Assembly: GCA_964036275.1 (NCBI GenBank)
Contig: OZ038433.1
Location: 41,015,336-41,079,335 of the forward strand
Reading direction: 5' to 3'
DNA: 64,000 bases
Source: Litoditis marina
Taxonomy: Eukaryota > Nematoda > Chromadorea > Rhabditida > Rhabditidae
The translations under genes and the position numbers were made by a program. Below the pieces are notes generated by a model. The model searched no databases, was not told where the DNA came from, and saw only the letters and a list, made by a program, of their open reading frames with translations. Below, in pieces: positions 1 through 12,841 of the stretch (its first letter is position 1; each line of letters starts with the position of its first letter).

Positions 1-540
1 CCGGCACGAATAGTGAAGAACTGTGCACGATGACTGGTTTTCGGTTATGGAAAGCTAATCTTTTCCTTTGTATTGATGTGAATACACAGAAGCAGCCATT
101 CCATCCAGTAAACTTCTTAATCGATATTGTGATATAGAATAAAATCGATGCACATGCTCCGGCAGCTACTCTCATGAGTAGATCACATGATCTCCCCATG
201 AGAAATTTTCGAGTATTTCAACCAAACAGCCACTGAAACGTCATGAAAAGTTGGTGAGACCGCTCATGCGGTGATCTCATGAGATTTGCGACTTCGCGCG
301 GTTCACTTTTTTCGTTGAGATATTTTCAAAAACGTTTCCTTTCCCATGATCATCTCTAGCAGCTGGCATCAAAATAATGGGGTAAACTGGTGTGTTCGAA
401 GGCAGTTGATGATAACTGACCAAGGTTATCGTTGTGATAACATTGGGAAACGGAGAGCAAACAAGAAGCGACAACGGTGGAACGAACATAGATTTATTAG
501 ATTTCCTTATTACTTCTTCCCGATTCATTTATTTTTCTTT

Positions 541-671
541 CTCTCTCTCGCTACGCTTGCTCTCTTCTTCTGTATCTCGCCTTCTCTCTCGGTCTCCTTC
601 TTTTATCCTCCTCTCTCCGTCTCTTTCCTCACTGTTTCTCTCCCCTCACTCTCTCTGGCGCTCTCGTCTTT

Positions 672-739
<68 letters not shown>

Positions 740-756
740 TTCTTCCCTCCTTCTAT
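541..756 (+). repeat. CT-rich tract with (CT)n core
   Basis: Polypyrimidine tract with a pure (CT)n core at about 684-723. The long serine/leucine open frames on this strand and the Arg/Glu frame on the other are low-complexity translations of the tract. Confidence 0.9.
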
Positions 757-3685
757 CCTCCCCTATCCCGTCACACCCCATCTCCGCTGCCTCAAAAACC
801 TTCCCTAGCATCCATGACAAACCTGACCTATTTCATATAATCTTCCATTTTTTCGCATACATTCATATCGTTTGAAAAGTCACGAATGTTCCTCTTCAAA
901 AATAGATTTAGTTGTGTAAGGTCACTAGGTATTCAAAACATATTTCTTCACGTCACACAAAAAGTCTTCACCATAATGTGCATCTTTTTGAAAGGTTAAT
1001 TTGGGTAGGTGTATTGTGTACATCTCCCAGTTGAAACCGATTTATTTCTTAAATTATGAGATGAGTTTGAATTAGTTATGTAAAAAGAAGTGAAGTTGTT
1101 ATTGTACCATACTCTTTTTGGAATGTGGGGTGATAGGAAAAATCTGCAAACTGAGACACAACGTCAAATAAAATTCTACCCTGACCGGTATTGAAACAAA
1201 CGAAGTGGGTCAGTTTGCACTGACGTTACGCGTCAATTACTTGTTAGTATAAACGGGCGTCATTATGAGTTGTCGTTGGAAATAATTATATGTTGTGGAT
1301 CGCATCTCCGCCTGAAGTGCACTGCGTGCAGCTGTGAGAGATAAACAATCTAGCAAAGGTGAATAGAAGACAATTATGTAATGACCACTATATACGGTAC
1401 AGTTCTCTGTTCAATTCTCTCTCCCCCTCTCTTTTCCTCTCTCTTTTCTCTATCTCAACATGTGCAACACAGTCATATAACTGTCACTAACTACTACGTA
1501 TTCAGCAAACGTTCGCAACGTTTTTACTTCACAAGCTTTGACTCTCCGCTAAATTGGTAGAAGTCAGACTTTTTTGGAATTACAGACGTCCACGAGTCCA
1601 CGAGAGTTCGAACCGAACTTATTTTCCAAAAGCTTCACCGCAAGCTATTTTTTAGTACTAAAAATCAAACTAATATTAGTAGAAGGTTGATGTGTTTGTT
1701 GACGCAGTCCTTCGGGACACGTATTCGTCTTAGCTTCATCTTATCTCGTGGTTTTGAATGAACATATTTGAACGAACATCTTATTACTAACTATGACTAC
1801 AGTTGTTACTCAAGTGGTAGATTTCACAGTGTATGCTGACTATTCATAGGAAATCGGGGTACGGCGAAAATAGTGGTAAAACCGTGGTAGGAGTGAGTTC
1901 GTGGTGAACCCGCGGCGAATCCGGGGCAGATCCGTCGTAAAAAAAATTCCTGCTTAGGAACCTATAGAGCTCGCTTGATGTAGGGTAGGCAGATACGGGG
2001 CATTTTTCATTGCGTCGCTGTGTTTGTAGTTTGATGCCTGTCTATTTTCAGCCCGTTTCGGAAACATCATTAGTTTACTGATTAAACTACGCTGAACCTT
2101 GGTCATCGTAAACTAGAAGTGAATTCAATAGTCATATGTAGTTAGCATTCTAATGAGGCATCGTGCACCTTGTCATTTCACGTTTCTGAGTTCTGCTGTG
2201 TTTAACATGTTTCACGTCTGTACAATTGACTGACAGTATACGTTTAATTTAATAATAATTTTGCAGTCCATAATCCTTCCTTCTACAAGAGTCCTGTGAG
2301 TTTCCGGTAAATGTTCCCCCAGTTTTCGACTCGATAATGTTCCCATTATTCTCAGTGTCACCCATCATGTTCATGATATCCCTTTCCGCTTCGTTTGTTT
2401 CTGACCCAAAAACGCGCAATTGATATCTTCCCACCTACTAACCAATAAACAGATACTGTAGTCTTTTGCCCGCATATCGCACCGTTCATCTGTTGCGTAC
2501 TCCCTCCTATCACACTCCGTGTCTATTACGCACAGATCAATATCATACCATTCCACTCTATTATACACTATTCCACCATAACATACCCGGATGAACCATA
2601 AACATTCCTTTTACAGTCCTAGTGCCAATTAACGTCAACCTAGCTTCAAAAATGAAACGGCCACGTGAACGTGTGAAACACGTCGGAAACTGAGAAACCA
2701 GTAAATCAGCTGATGTCCGCTGATGTATTTTTTAAATTAAAAGTGCATTTCTTTCTACTTCTAGTATTGATCGCTTCGTTTCGAACGAAAGCATTTTCCA
2801 TTATTTACAAATAGCTCACTCATTGAACAACAAACGTGTCAATAGAAACCTGAACAAAACATACAAAAAAGCTTTCAGTCAGCCAGCTGGCTCACTTTTT
2901 CCCACGCTCCGCCTCCATCGTGTGAAAAAAGAGGCGGAGTCACTGCGCCAACGCGTCTACGGACCCGGTACGACGCTCTGCATCTCTTGCCCTCTCTTTC
3001 TTCTCTCTCTCTTTTTCTCTTTTTTTTTATCTTCTGCACTACATCCTAATTCTTGCTCGTCTCCCTCCTCTTTCTTGTCGTTCTATTTCTGTTTCTATCT
3101 CTATCATCTCCTCTAACTCAGTGACTCTTTTTTTTTAATCTCTCTCCTTCATCCATTCTACTCTTGTTTTCTCATTTTTCATCCGTCCGTTCTGTCAGAG
3201 TGTTTATTGTCAGTAGTCTTCTCTGCTTCTCTCTATCTCCCTATCTTCCCTCTCTTTTACATCTCCTAATTGAACTCAGATGTCGCCTGCGCTTTCTCTC
3301 TACAATCTATACGCAATTTGAAACACATCCATTTGAAAGCCTTGATATTGTTACATGTTTATAAGACCAACGAGTTTGTGATGTTGCTCTTGAAACACAT
3401 ATAATTGTCAAATTTTGTGGTGTTTCAAAATTGTGTACTTTTACCTACAGTGTTTCAACGCTTTCCAGGATGTACAGAAGTTGAAGGTTTCAAATTCAAC
3501 GAGAAATAGATGCTCCAGAAATAGTATTCATTGATTTGGCTTTTAATTGCGTGGAAGAGAATTGATAGAATATTCACAGCCAATCTGTCAATTGCACGGG
3601 GCACCAGCGAGCAGAATACTGATTCATTCGGTCTCTCTTCTATTTCTATCGATAACGGTATTTTCACAAGTCTATATCTTCTTCT

Positions 3686-3890
3686 TCTTTTTGTTTCTCT
3701 CTCTCTCTCTATCGTTTCCTCCATCTCCCTCTTTTCTTCATCTCGGTCTCTCTTTCTCTTTCTATTTTCCTCTTTTTGCTGTACCCGTCTCTCATCTTCT
3801 GTTTCGTCCAGCTCTCTCATTTAATCTCCTTCTCTTCTTTCTCTTCTTCTTCACTCTGTATTTTTCTCTCTCTCTCGGTTTCTGCCCGCC

Positions 3891-3947
<57 letters not shown>

Positions 3948-3976
3948 CATTCCCCTCTCACCCCCCCCCCCCCCCC
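3686..3976 (+). repeat. CT microsatellite ending in poly-C
   Basis: CT-rich block with (CT)n at about 3892-3947, ending in a run of about 16 C at 3961-3976. Related CT blocks follow at 4230-4312 and 5027-5160. Confidence 0.9.
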
Positions 3977-6250
3977 TTCGCTCCCCTTCCTGTGTCCCTA
4001 ATGAACCCACATTGAACCCTCAAATTGTATCAATGCCAGCTTCATAGTCCCCCATGCAACTATCAGCTGAAACGATACTTTTCCCATTCTTCTCCATTTT
4101 CATTTCGTTGTAAACTCATTAGTGTCCCTGTTTGTTTTATAGCTATTTGATTACACCACTTTCGCTTTTCCATTTGTTTCTAGTCATACTATTCTACACG
4201 AATTTTCTGTTTACTTTTGGCTTCCCTTTCTCTCTCTCTCCCCCTCCTCTCTTTCTCTCCCCCCCCCCTCTCTCTCTTTCTCTCTCTCTCTATCTCTCCC
4301 TCATTCTTTCTCGATTACTACCCCTTGTCTTAAATCAGTTCCATTTATCTTATCAGAGAAGGTTCATTAATCCTAATCATTGTTTTCTCATCATGTTACA
4401 ACACGACAACTGCTAGCCCATCTACTCTACTAATTTCCTAGTAGTTAGCTCCAGCACGCGTCTCATTCTGTATTTTATCCATGTTGTAAAATACTCTATT
4501 TAACCAATTAAGTTCTGTAATTAATACAGCTTTTCCCGTATTTGCTAGGAGGCTGGATATATAGGTATAAATTTGTAATGAGTAATGGGGCATCATTACT
4601 TATGTTTTCATAATTTGATAATTACAATTAAACTGCCCGTAAAGATACTCTTGTCGTGAATGCAGTGTCACCAGTTTCTCACAAACTTGTTCGAGTTTAC
4701 TATCTAGTTGGAAACAAATTTTCTGAAAACGGCTAGAACGTTTCAGTGAGGTACCACAAACAAGCCGAACAATACTATGCGGTTCATGAGCTTTTCATTC
4801 TAATGAATGTCTTAGATTTTCTTAAATGTTTTAATACGAATAAAATCAATACCATCCTCATAATTGAAAAGTATCGATGTTTTTGAAAGGAACGGGAAGA
4901 GAATGTCTGGAATTCTCGGGAAACGGTGGGAAAACCAGAGGTTTGCCGCCTGCTCGAGTGGTGCTTGAAAAAAGAGGCAGGGACGGTCTAAACCTGGAAT
5001 CACCGCTGTTTTCATTCTTTTTTTTCTCTTTTTCTCTCTCTCTCCCCCTTCCCTTTCTATCTCTCTCCTTCTCCCTTCCCTTTATATCTCTCGCTCTACC
5101 TCTCGTTCTCTCTCAATCTCCCCCCCCCCTCTCTCTCTCCTCTCCTTTTTCGCTCTCCTCCCTAAACGGAACTGCAATCTTCCTCCTCGTATTTTCACTT
5201 GTTTCCATTCCTCCAAACCAGTATTCTCCCTCCTAACGGACTATCCTCCCTCTACAATTACCTCCATAACCCGCTCTCGCTCTCATTCAATGGTAATTAT
5301 ACTCAAACATTTCGTCTTTAACGTAGAAAAACCACATTGTTACTACAAATCAGAATACATAAAGCACGATTCACACTATAAAATTTCCATGAAGTTGTAC
5401 AGTTTACCCTCCACCCTTCTTTTTCTCTTGTGCGATCGACTGGTTTCGATTCTCTCTATGTTTCTCTCCCTCTCTCCACCTCTCCCTTCTTTCTTTGCTC
5501 TAATTCCATTTGCATATTCCTGCCGTCTTTGTGCTATAACCAGTTGCTTTTCGATCAGGGGATATGCATTTTGTGTTCATATTACATTCTAGGATAGAAC
5601 TGAGTAACAAACAACTAAATATAACACTCATACCAGCTATGGTAATTTCTTTCATGTTTTTAAAACTTCGGAGTGGTTCAAAAATCCCAACAAGCATGAA
5701 AAAGACAAGTTACAATAATGGATCAGAACATGATTCACAATGTTGATTTGAATTTATCGTGTTCCCATATTATATTGAAATGTATATTTTGTTGTAAAAC
5801 ATTTTTTGAATGTTATGGAAACCCAGTTGAAAACCCCACATTGACATAATCGTTTTTCGAGATGACGTCGAATCACTAGCGCATATTTGTTGAAGCACAT
5901 TTTTGACACGAAATGGTTAGTCACATATGTCCTAGCATTTTCCCCTCGTTTCATCAAAATATAGTTTTCCATTATATAGTTCATCGGTGACACAATTCTC
6001 TATTCTGAACCGCAATTTTATGCTTTATATAGTTTCTTTATATAACCTCCTAGAATACCAAACATTTATGAATTTCCGGTGCACAACTCTAAATTCAGTA
6101 GCCTCCACGTAATCGAGTTTTACTCGCCTCCAAGGTTTTTGCCCACTTGACTCTGTTAACCCTCACTTTGGTCTCGGACCAATTTTTATTGCGATTTTTG
6201 GATACACTATCTTTCAGCGTTTTAATTCTTGTTTTTCAAACTGTTCCTGT

Positions 6251-6267
6251 TTTCAGGGTATGTGGTG
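6251..6267 (+). promoter_or_regulatory. candidate trans-splice acceptor of ephrin 1
   Basis: TTTCAG at 6251-6256 lies 11 nt before the ephrin ATG at 6268. No upstream coding exon is needed. In nematodes this arrangement is typical of spliced-leader addition. A 5' UTR intron is the alternative. Confidence 0.55.
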
Positions 6268-9200
6268 ATGTTCCTTCTTCTGTTTTTGGTAGTTTCTGTG
6301 AGTGCCAAACGATTACCCAACATCTACTGGAATTCCACCAATCCTATGTAAGTTTTGTTATCTATGTTGATGCTGCAAACTAGAAGTAAGTGAAAATGTC
6401 ACGTGAGTACCTCGGAAATGTTCCACACTACAAGTAATCCTGACTCTTGAAAATGAGATTTGTTTCCCACGCTTGACGTGTGAATGCACTTGACTAGCAG
6501 TCTAGTTAGATGTGCAGGTACGTCCTTAAAGGCGGAGGTGGTGGCAAGATTAGCCGGCTTTAGTGCCGGCAGCTGGCCCATTTTTGTCCTTTCTTTGATG
6601 GTTGCCGCCGATTGGTACCATGCTGTTGATCACAGGGAGAGTGTGAAAGCAATACATATATTACTGGTGACTAGATACACCTATGAATCGATCTCTCGCC
6701 GTCTCTTTCTATGCCTCTCTGTATATCTTTCTCTGTCTCGGTCTCTCTGTCTCTCTATCTCTCTCTATCTCTCTCTGTTTCTCTCTTTTTCTCGCTCTCT
6801 CTCTCTCTCTCTCTCTGTTTCTCTGTTTCTCTCTTCCCCTCTCTCTATTCCAATCTCCGTATTCGCGCGCTTCCTCTTTCATCTTTCTTCATTCATCGGT
6901 TGATTGTGTTGTGACCATGAAATAGTCATATATCAACCCAGCCACCGAATGTACCAAATGAACTACACAATCAAACGCCGAACACAAAGGGAAGAGTGGT
7001 ACTGTACTGTCTCCTCAATCTGAAAATATGATACCCCAGTTATTCCTTAGGAGCCTAGTTAGATTCCTTAAAGTATTTTTTTTCTGTTTTAGTGCTCAGT
7101 AATTCTATAAAGTTCTCAGCTTTAAAATGGTTTCCGATTTTCCAAGCTTAGTGAATCAAATGGGAAAACAATCTATTCGGCCGGGGCACCACAAGTGTTG
7201 GGAACAACGGCGAAAGTTGCATTCGACCAGCTCAGAGCAAAGAGCTCTAAATCGCTCTGCCAGTGAGAATTAGGGCATTTCAAGAAGGCATTCAACAAGT
7301 ACCGAATTAATAGGATTTCCCTATTCTCTCTTCCTTTTATCTAGAGATCCGTGGCCGGAGGCAAAGAAATCCCATGTTTGTTCAGTATTCGAATGACATT
7401 TCAAGAGCGAGAATCACTGTCAACTGACCACTCCTTGACACTTGACAAACAGAGAAAAGAAGGAAAAGCTCACACAGATACAGCAAAGAAACTCGGCGAA
7501 AAATGAAATAGGTGAAATCTCGAAATAGGAAATAGGTGTGAAATAGGTGAAACTCGGCGAAAAATGAAATAGAAAATGAAATCTTCAAAATCTGTATGTT
7601 CTGTGGTTAATGAACTTTGGCAACTCGTCCCCATTCCGAATGAAGATCGTACCACATGGTTTTAGGTTCAGCAATCGGAACCAGAAGCATAATGAATGAG
7701 CATTTTCGTCAATTTTTGAATTGAGCCTGACAACATGTTAAATTTCACTCACGAGGAGTTTATCATCTGTTTCGTGGTATAGTCTGTTTCACGCAATAAT
7801 AGCCCTTTACAGTATAATTGTGCATTTTGCAAGTTCACTTTCGATAGCTAGAAGTTCGCGGAAACAGTCAAAACTTCTCCAGTTTGTTCTTCACAGTTGG
7901 TGCCACCAACCTGCCAGAGAAGTAATCAGAAAGTCTGTTTACTGATCAGAAAAATGTCTTTAAATAATCGAAGGATTACTGTAGAAAGTTATCGATCGGT
8001 GGAACGGAGTATAGTTACGGAGTACTTTCACGTGTTTTTGTCTGTTACACGTTCGTTTCATAAACGTTTTGTGTTTCCAGATTTGACGTGAGCAACACGG
8101 ACCACGTGATTTCCACGCGGATCGACGACCGAGTCTCCATTTATTGTCCGGAGCCAAACGAGGAGTCCGACTATGAGTTCTCCGCTATTTACATGGTGAG
8201 TTGGGTGATTTAGGTGAACAATCAACAAACAATGAACAAATCTGATTTGTATTTCGGTCCCTAAGCACAACACAATTCTGGCATGAAATTGACATGAAAG
8301 CAATCACATTACAAGTTCAGCGAAACCAAAGAATTGTACAGTGTTTGCGTGCTTCCCCTAGAGCGACCCCTATAGTCCTATAGACCCTATAATAGTGTCG
8401 TAGACTGAGGCAACAACTTTTACATTTACACAGCAGAGATATAATAGGACCATATGAGATATGATAGATCTGAAACATCGCGCAGCAGTAACGTTGGCAG
8501 ACGCGTGAAACGTGAGATTTACACTCGAAATGAAACGTGAGATTTACACTCGAAATCGGAAAGTGGTCACGATAAAGTGCAAATACTCTGATGATGGCGA
8601 ACCAACTGAAAACGTGCCTTTTCTATTCACTCATAGGAGATATACATAGCATGTTGCCGCCTCAGGTTGTATCTGACTGATCTCGAAACCATAAAATCTC
8701 TGAGTTCTCCAAATTATCTTGAAAGTTACAGTACCCACTGTTTGTTAGCGGGCAGATACTATCTATGTGATCTGATTTGCTCTGTGTAAATGGATGAGGA
8801 AAGAGAGGGTGGTAGATAAGGAAAGAGTCAAGGCTATGTAATCATTACGTCACATCATTTGTTCACCCTACATTACCGCTCCATATAAGATAGATAGTGG
8901 GGAATCGCACCAGACCCAAAACTTTGGCATAGGCCCATTTTCCTAACCAAGACGTTCTTTCTGATTTAGCTAGGTAGATCATACAATTTTACACAGCAGA
9001 AACTAAATTATACAGTATTCTATCGCCATTGTTCGGGCAAAGACTATGTGAAATGTCCGAATATGTCCGAACGTCAGCCGTTTTCACCCACTTCACTATT
9101 TTCCGGTTTCAACTCACAACACTAATTAGGAACCGGCTCTACCCACGTTCCGGCCTAAATGATGCGGCTAATATTTATTCAACGGTTTTCTCCACAAACT

Positions 9201-11986
9201 TCGGTAGTTGGTCCGTTGTTAGTCTAACGGTCGAGTGACTCTCGAAAATGACTGGTAACATAATACGTTATGCGCGCAACCAAATTATGTCCAGCGAACG
9301 GGGCCAATTCTCTATGTATAATTGTGCATTTTGGATAAAAAGGGCCTTGGCATGAATATGCGCCTATGATTTACAACTACGACCTTCCACTTGACAGTCG
9401 GGTGGCAGAGAGGGCGAGAGAGTGTGGTGGGATGAGAGACGCAGAAGATTGACTGTCGAATACAAAGAGATGCTCATACATAATATACATGGGAAGAAAA
9501 ACAAGGCAGAGTGTTCACATTTAGAGGGAATGAAAAGTTGGGGTCGGCTCGTATATCAGGTTTTTCAATTTTGATACTTTGACTGTGTACTCTCTCTCCC
9601 TCTCTCCCCCTCTCTCTCTCTGTATATGTCTCACTCACGCTCTCGATCTCCCTCTCTCTGTATCTATCTCACTCACTCACTCTCGATCCTCTCTTTCCTA
9701 CTCCCCGTCTTTTTCTGCAATTTCTTACCTTTCCGGTCACTTGTTCACCTATTGCCTGAGCACCAGTCTCTATTTCTCTAGTACCTCTCCGTTTCGCATT
9801 GTCTCTCCTTTATCCCAAACACAATCCTACACTATTCATATTTGAATAGAAATTCCTTCGGCATATATGACGACAATTAGTACTTCCTTATACCGGTAGG
9901 ATACTAGATATTGAATAGAATACCTCTATATAGTGGGTGGAAATCAGAACCCAAATATGGTGCAGCTGTCTTCCCCCCCCCTCTCTCTCTCTCTCTTTGC
10001 CCTCTCTCTTCTCCTGCTTACCCTGATTCGACATGTAATCTGATTGCAAGGATTGACCCCTCAATTGTCATTCTCATTAGTCGTCACCCTACCAAATAGC
10101 TAAAGATTATTCCAGGACCTCGAAGAGGTGGGGGTTGAGATGTGGAGTAAACAGGGAAACTAAACAGGAAAAGTGGATATACGGGGAATACAAGATGAAA
10201 GTTATAGTTTAATCACTAGAAAGAACACTACTTTCGGTTAACGCCTCAAAACCTCAGGGCTCCCAATTAATAATTTCGACACTGTAACCAGATTTTGTAC
10301 TCTGGTTCGGCTTTGCGGTGTGCGTAGTTTTGTTCGGATGCGTTCTGGGCAGAGTTCGCGATCACCTCTACTGTACGATACTTTTTTAGTTCTGAAAATA
10401 TCTGCATTATTTCTTACTTACTATTTGTTTAGGTATCGGAAGAGGAGTACACACACTGTGTACTGCTGAAGCCGCATCTGATTGGGTCGTGCAACAACAG
10501 CACCAGACAGGTAAGAGAAGGGAATCGTATGCCATAAACAAACAATAATAGTTTTATAGAAACTAGGCGGCGGAAGTGACCCGTTCAATCTAACTGAAAC
10601 TAGCCGTTTAGTATGCGGTTAATCTTTGGAACTTTGAGATTGAAAAAGATGTTAGCCTGACCAGCTGACCGCCCTAGGCTCGCAAAGTTTTTGTCTTTGT
10701 TTAGTTATCTAGCAAATAGTAGGTTATAGGTTAGGAAATAAATTATGCGCAATTCTAAATAAATTTCCTTCTCTAATCGATAATCTTCAGGTATCGATTG
10801 GAATAGTATTCCGTCATTTCTCCCCAGTCCCGGGTGGATTGGAATTTGTGCCCGGGGAAACGTACTACATGATCAGTGAGTTTGAATATAGAAGTGACCA
10901 TAACTAAGTTATAGTTTGATCTGCGTGGACACATCAAAACTTTCGGGTCGAAAAATACAGCGGGATCATTCAAACACATCATTGCGACAAAAGGGTACAG
11001 TTCAAGTTCAAGCCGCCTTCTCTTGAAAAGTCCCTGTACAGACATTTGCCCACTTCATCTGTCGAAGCATCTTCATCGTCATTACTTCTGACTATGCTTT
11101 CACTTTCACAGAAGTTTTCAATTATTACTAGGTATTTCACGTACCCATAAAAATGGAGACTTTTTGAATACTTTGCTATCACCTCCTTGAGAAATGTTGT
11201 GTACAAAGTACAGAGTTCCGTTCTTGTTGCAGCCACATCGGACGGGTCTCGCGAAGGATTCGATAGAAAGAAGGGAGGACTGTGCAAGGACAGACAAATG
11301 AAACTCAAGTTCGAGGTGTCGCCCAAAAAGGGAAGCATCAACTTGAAGTTTGCCGCCCGCACCCTCACGTGAGCGTTTCATTTATCTGCTCTATATATCT
11401 CTCTCCCTCCCTCTGTGTGTCGTCTTTCTCTTACTTCCTCTCTCTCTCCCTTATCTTCTATCTATTTCTCTATTTCTCTCTGTACCTCTATCTACACATC
11501 TCTCTCTCTCTCCCGTTCCAATTTCTTATTTTTGTTGTATGATTTTTCCTACAACGATATTAAAACCTAATCAATCGATGCATATTCCAGTCGTGAGAAT
11601 CCTCGCCCAACCACTCCCATAATGTACATCATACACGGAGAGGATGAGACGGAAGTTGTAGAGGGTCAGTTTCACAAACATATTTTCAATATTGAATTGA
11701 ATATAGGTTATTTCATTCACTTTGTAGTAGTATAGTATTCATCAACTTCACTGTCACAATTTCCAATTTTGTGTACCAATTTTCACGTGACTGATAAATG
11801 ACTTGACGTGAACCATGAACTATGTCCAATTGGAAATGTGAGCAAGAGTCAAGTAGAACAAAAAAAGTTTCCATAGTACAATTACTTTTCGTAAACATCA
11901 ATAACATTTCAGATGACGATGACGGTTCCTCTCCCCTCATGCCATTATGCTCTATTCTATTCTGTCTACTATTAACACTTCTCTAA
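6268..11986 (+). CDS. efn: ephrin 1, GPI-anchored Eph receptor ligand
   Basis: Seven exons: 6268-6347, 8081-8195, 10433-10510, 10791-10875, 11233-11368, 11591-11664, 11913-11986. They join in phase to 642 nt, 213 aa. Residues 1-13 are a signal peptide (MFLLLFLVVSVSA). Then comes the ephrin receptor-binding domain: RLPNIYWNSTNP at the start, NTDH motif at 32-35, and four cysteines (C49, C74, C85, C137) spaced as in the family. EGFDRKKGGLC precedes the fourth. The tail after about 165 is acidic (DETEVVEDDDDGSS) and ends in a hydrophobic LCSILFCLLLTLL without a cytoplasmic part, as expected for a GPI signal. Ephrins act at the cell surface as ligands for Eph tyrosine kinases; in worms they guide epidermal and neuronal morphogenesis. 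Intron 1 holds a MITE, intron 5 a CT microsatellite. Ephrin identity is firm; which worm efn paralogue it is, I cannot say. Confidence 0.93.
6702..6845 (+). repeat. CT microsatellite in ephrin 1 intron 1
   Basis: Interrupted (CT)n with GTTTCTCT variants. Further CT blocks in this gene region lie at 9586-9690, 9981-10008 and 11397-11525, all within introns of ephrin 1 and all CT on the transcribed sense strand. Confidence 0.9.
7491..7582 (+). repeat. short tandem duplications rich in GAAATAGG
   Basis: CTCGGCGAAAAATGAAATAG occurs at about 7491 and again at about 7552, with GAAATAGGTG repeats between them. A local duplication inside ephrin 1 intron 1. Confidence 0.8.
7778..8013 (+). mobile_element. 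MITE copy 1, TATAGTCTGTTTCAC family (236 bp)
   Basis: Starts TATAGTCTGTTTCACG and ends with the imperfect inverse (…GGTGGAACGGAGTATA). The copy at 14558-14795 has the same ends and nearly the same length, and shares the internal stretch GATTACTGTAGAAAGT. TA at the outer ends fits a Tc1/mariner-type MITE. It sits 67 nt before exon 2 of ephrin 1. Confidence 0.75.
8506..8555 (+). repeat. 25-bp tandem duplication
   Basis: Two identical 25-bp units side by side (unit begins TGAAACGTGAG and ends CTCGAAA). Located in ephrin 1 intron 2. Confidence 0.9.
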
Positions 11987-12222
11987 CTCTATTTTACATT
12001 TTTTCCTCGTCAAAATAGTCTAGTATGATTACGGGTTTCATTAGCCAGATTCTATGTGCCACATTGTGCTTCATCTCGGTGAGGTTCTTATACTCCTTTT
12101 CATTGTATGTCCCCCCTCCCCTACAGTATACCAAGCATAAGCCTTGCTTCTACAAAGATTCGTCCCCTACCAACATCTCTCATCCAAAGTTCACTTTTGT
12201 GCCGCTAACTGTGATTGTGTAG

Positions 12223-12228
12223 AATAAA
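12223..12228 (+). terminator. poly(A) signal of ephrin 1
   Basis: AATAAA 237 nt after the ephrin 1 stop codon, the first one downstream on this strand. Confidence 0.55.
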
Positions 12229-12841
12229 TACTTCTCGTATATTTGTTGTGTGTGAAACTAAATTTTTTTTGCATAGTCATGGCATTGATTTCAAGTTGTC
12301 ATTTGTTTGTCAGCTTAAACTTTAAAGTTCCACGTCATTCAAAACACTAACAAATGACTGCTACATCAAATTACTCCCAAGTTACACAGTTTGTTGGGGC
12401 TCAAGTTCAGATCAACGATTTTATACAGCAATAAACGGCAATAGTACAATCGTAATTGACATAAAACTAGAAACATCTATCCATGTTGGAGAGACGTTAC
12501 AAGCGTACAAACAACAAAAACATGACTAAAACGAAATGACATAAAACAATCATAACAGAAAAAGGCATAAAACGACACTGGGACGCGCGATAAAACTTGA
12601 ATCAGCATGTGACATCACAATAATATAAAAAAAATACGTCAATTAAACAACCCGCTAAGAGCTTTTTGAGTGCACGGAAAGGCAAAATATAAATATAGGC
12701 AAGTAGACAAAGTGCGTATTTGGAATAACAACGAATGACAATTATTAAACTCGTATGAGATGAATGCTGGTATGAAAACATGTCAGAAGAAGCGAGATCT
12801 ACGAATTATGGGGCCAGGACACCGATGTAATGACGTCATAA
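12229..12841. other. spacer between convergent ephrins
   Basis: AT-rich spacer holding the 3' UTRs of both ephrins. I see no coding exon in it and no canonical AATAAA on the minus strand. Confidence 0.5.

Larger units (their letters stand above)
1..6250. other. gene-poor region upstream of ephrin 1
   Basis: I find no exon set with supporting homology here. The open frames over 345-840, 2823-3116, 3531-4047 and 4877-5236 are Ser/Leu/Phe or Arg/Glu translations of CT tracts. The stretch holds five CT-rich blocks, one copy of a 100-bp dispersed repeat (about 2146-2236), a GCTGTGTTTGTAGTTTGAT repeat (about 2013) and a cluster of CTCATGAG-type palindromes (about 170-290). Promoter or 5' regulatory sequence of the ephrin at 6268 is presumably within it but I cannot define it. 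Confidence 0.6.

Noticed and set aside
346..840. 164-aa plus-strand open frame
   Set aside because: Almost wholly a translation of the CT microsatellite (Ser/Leu/Phe repeats); both other frames are open too.
3455..4047. Several long open frames on both strands
   Set aside because: Arg/Glu versus Ser/Leu translations of a CT tract; no splice structure or conserved motif.
11118..11381. Minus-strand frames across 10979-11381
   Set aside because: Antisense shadow of ephrin 1 exon 5.
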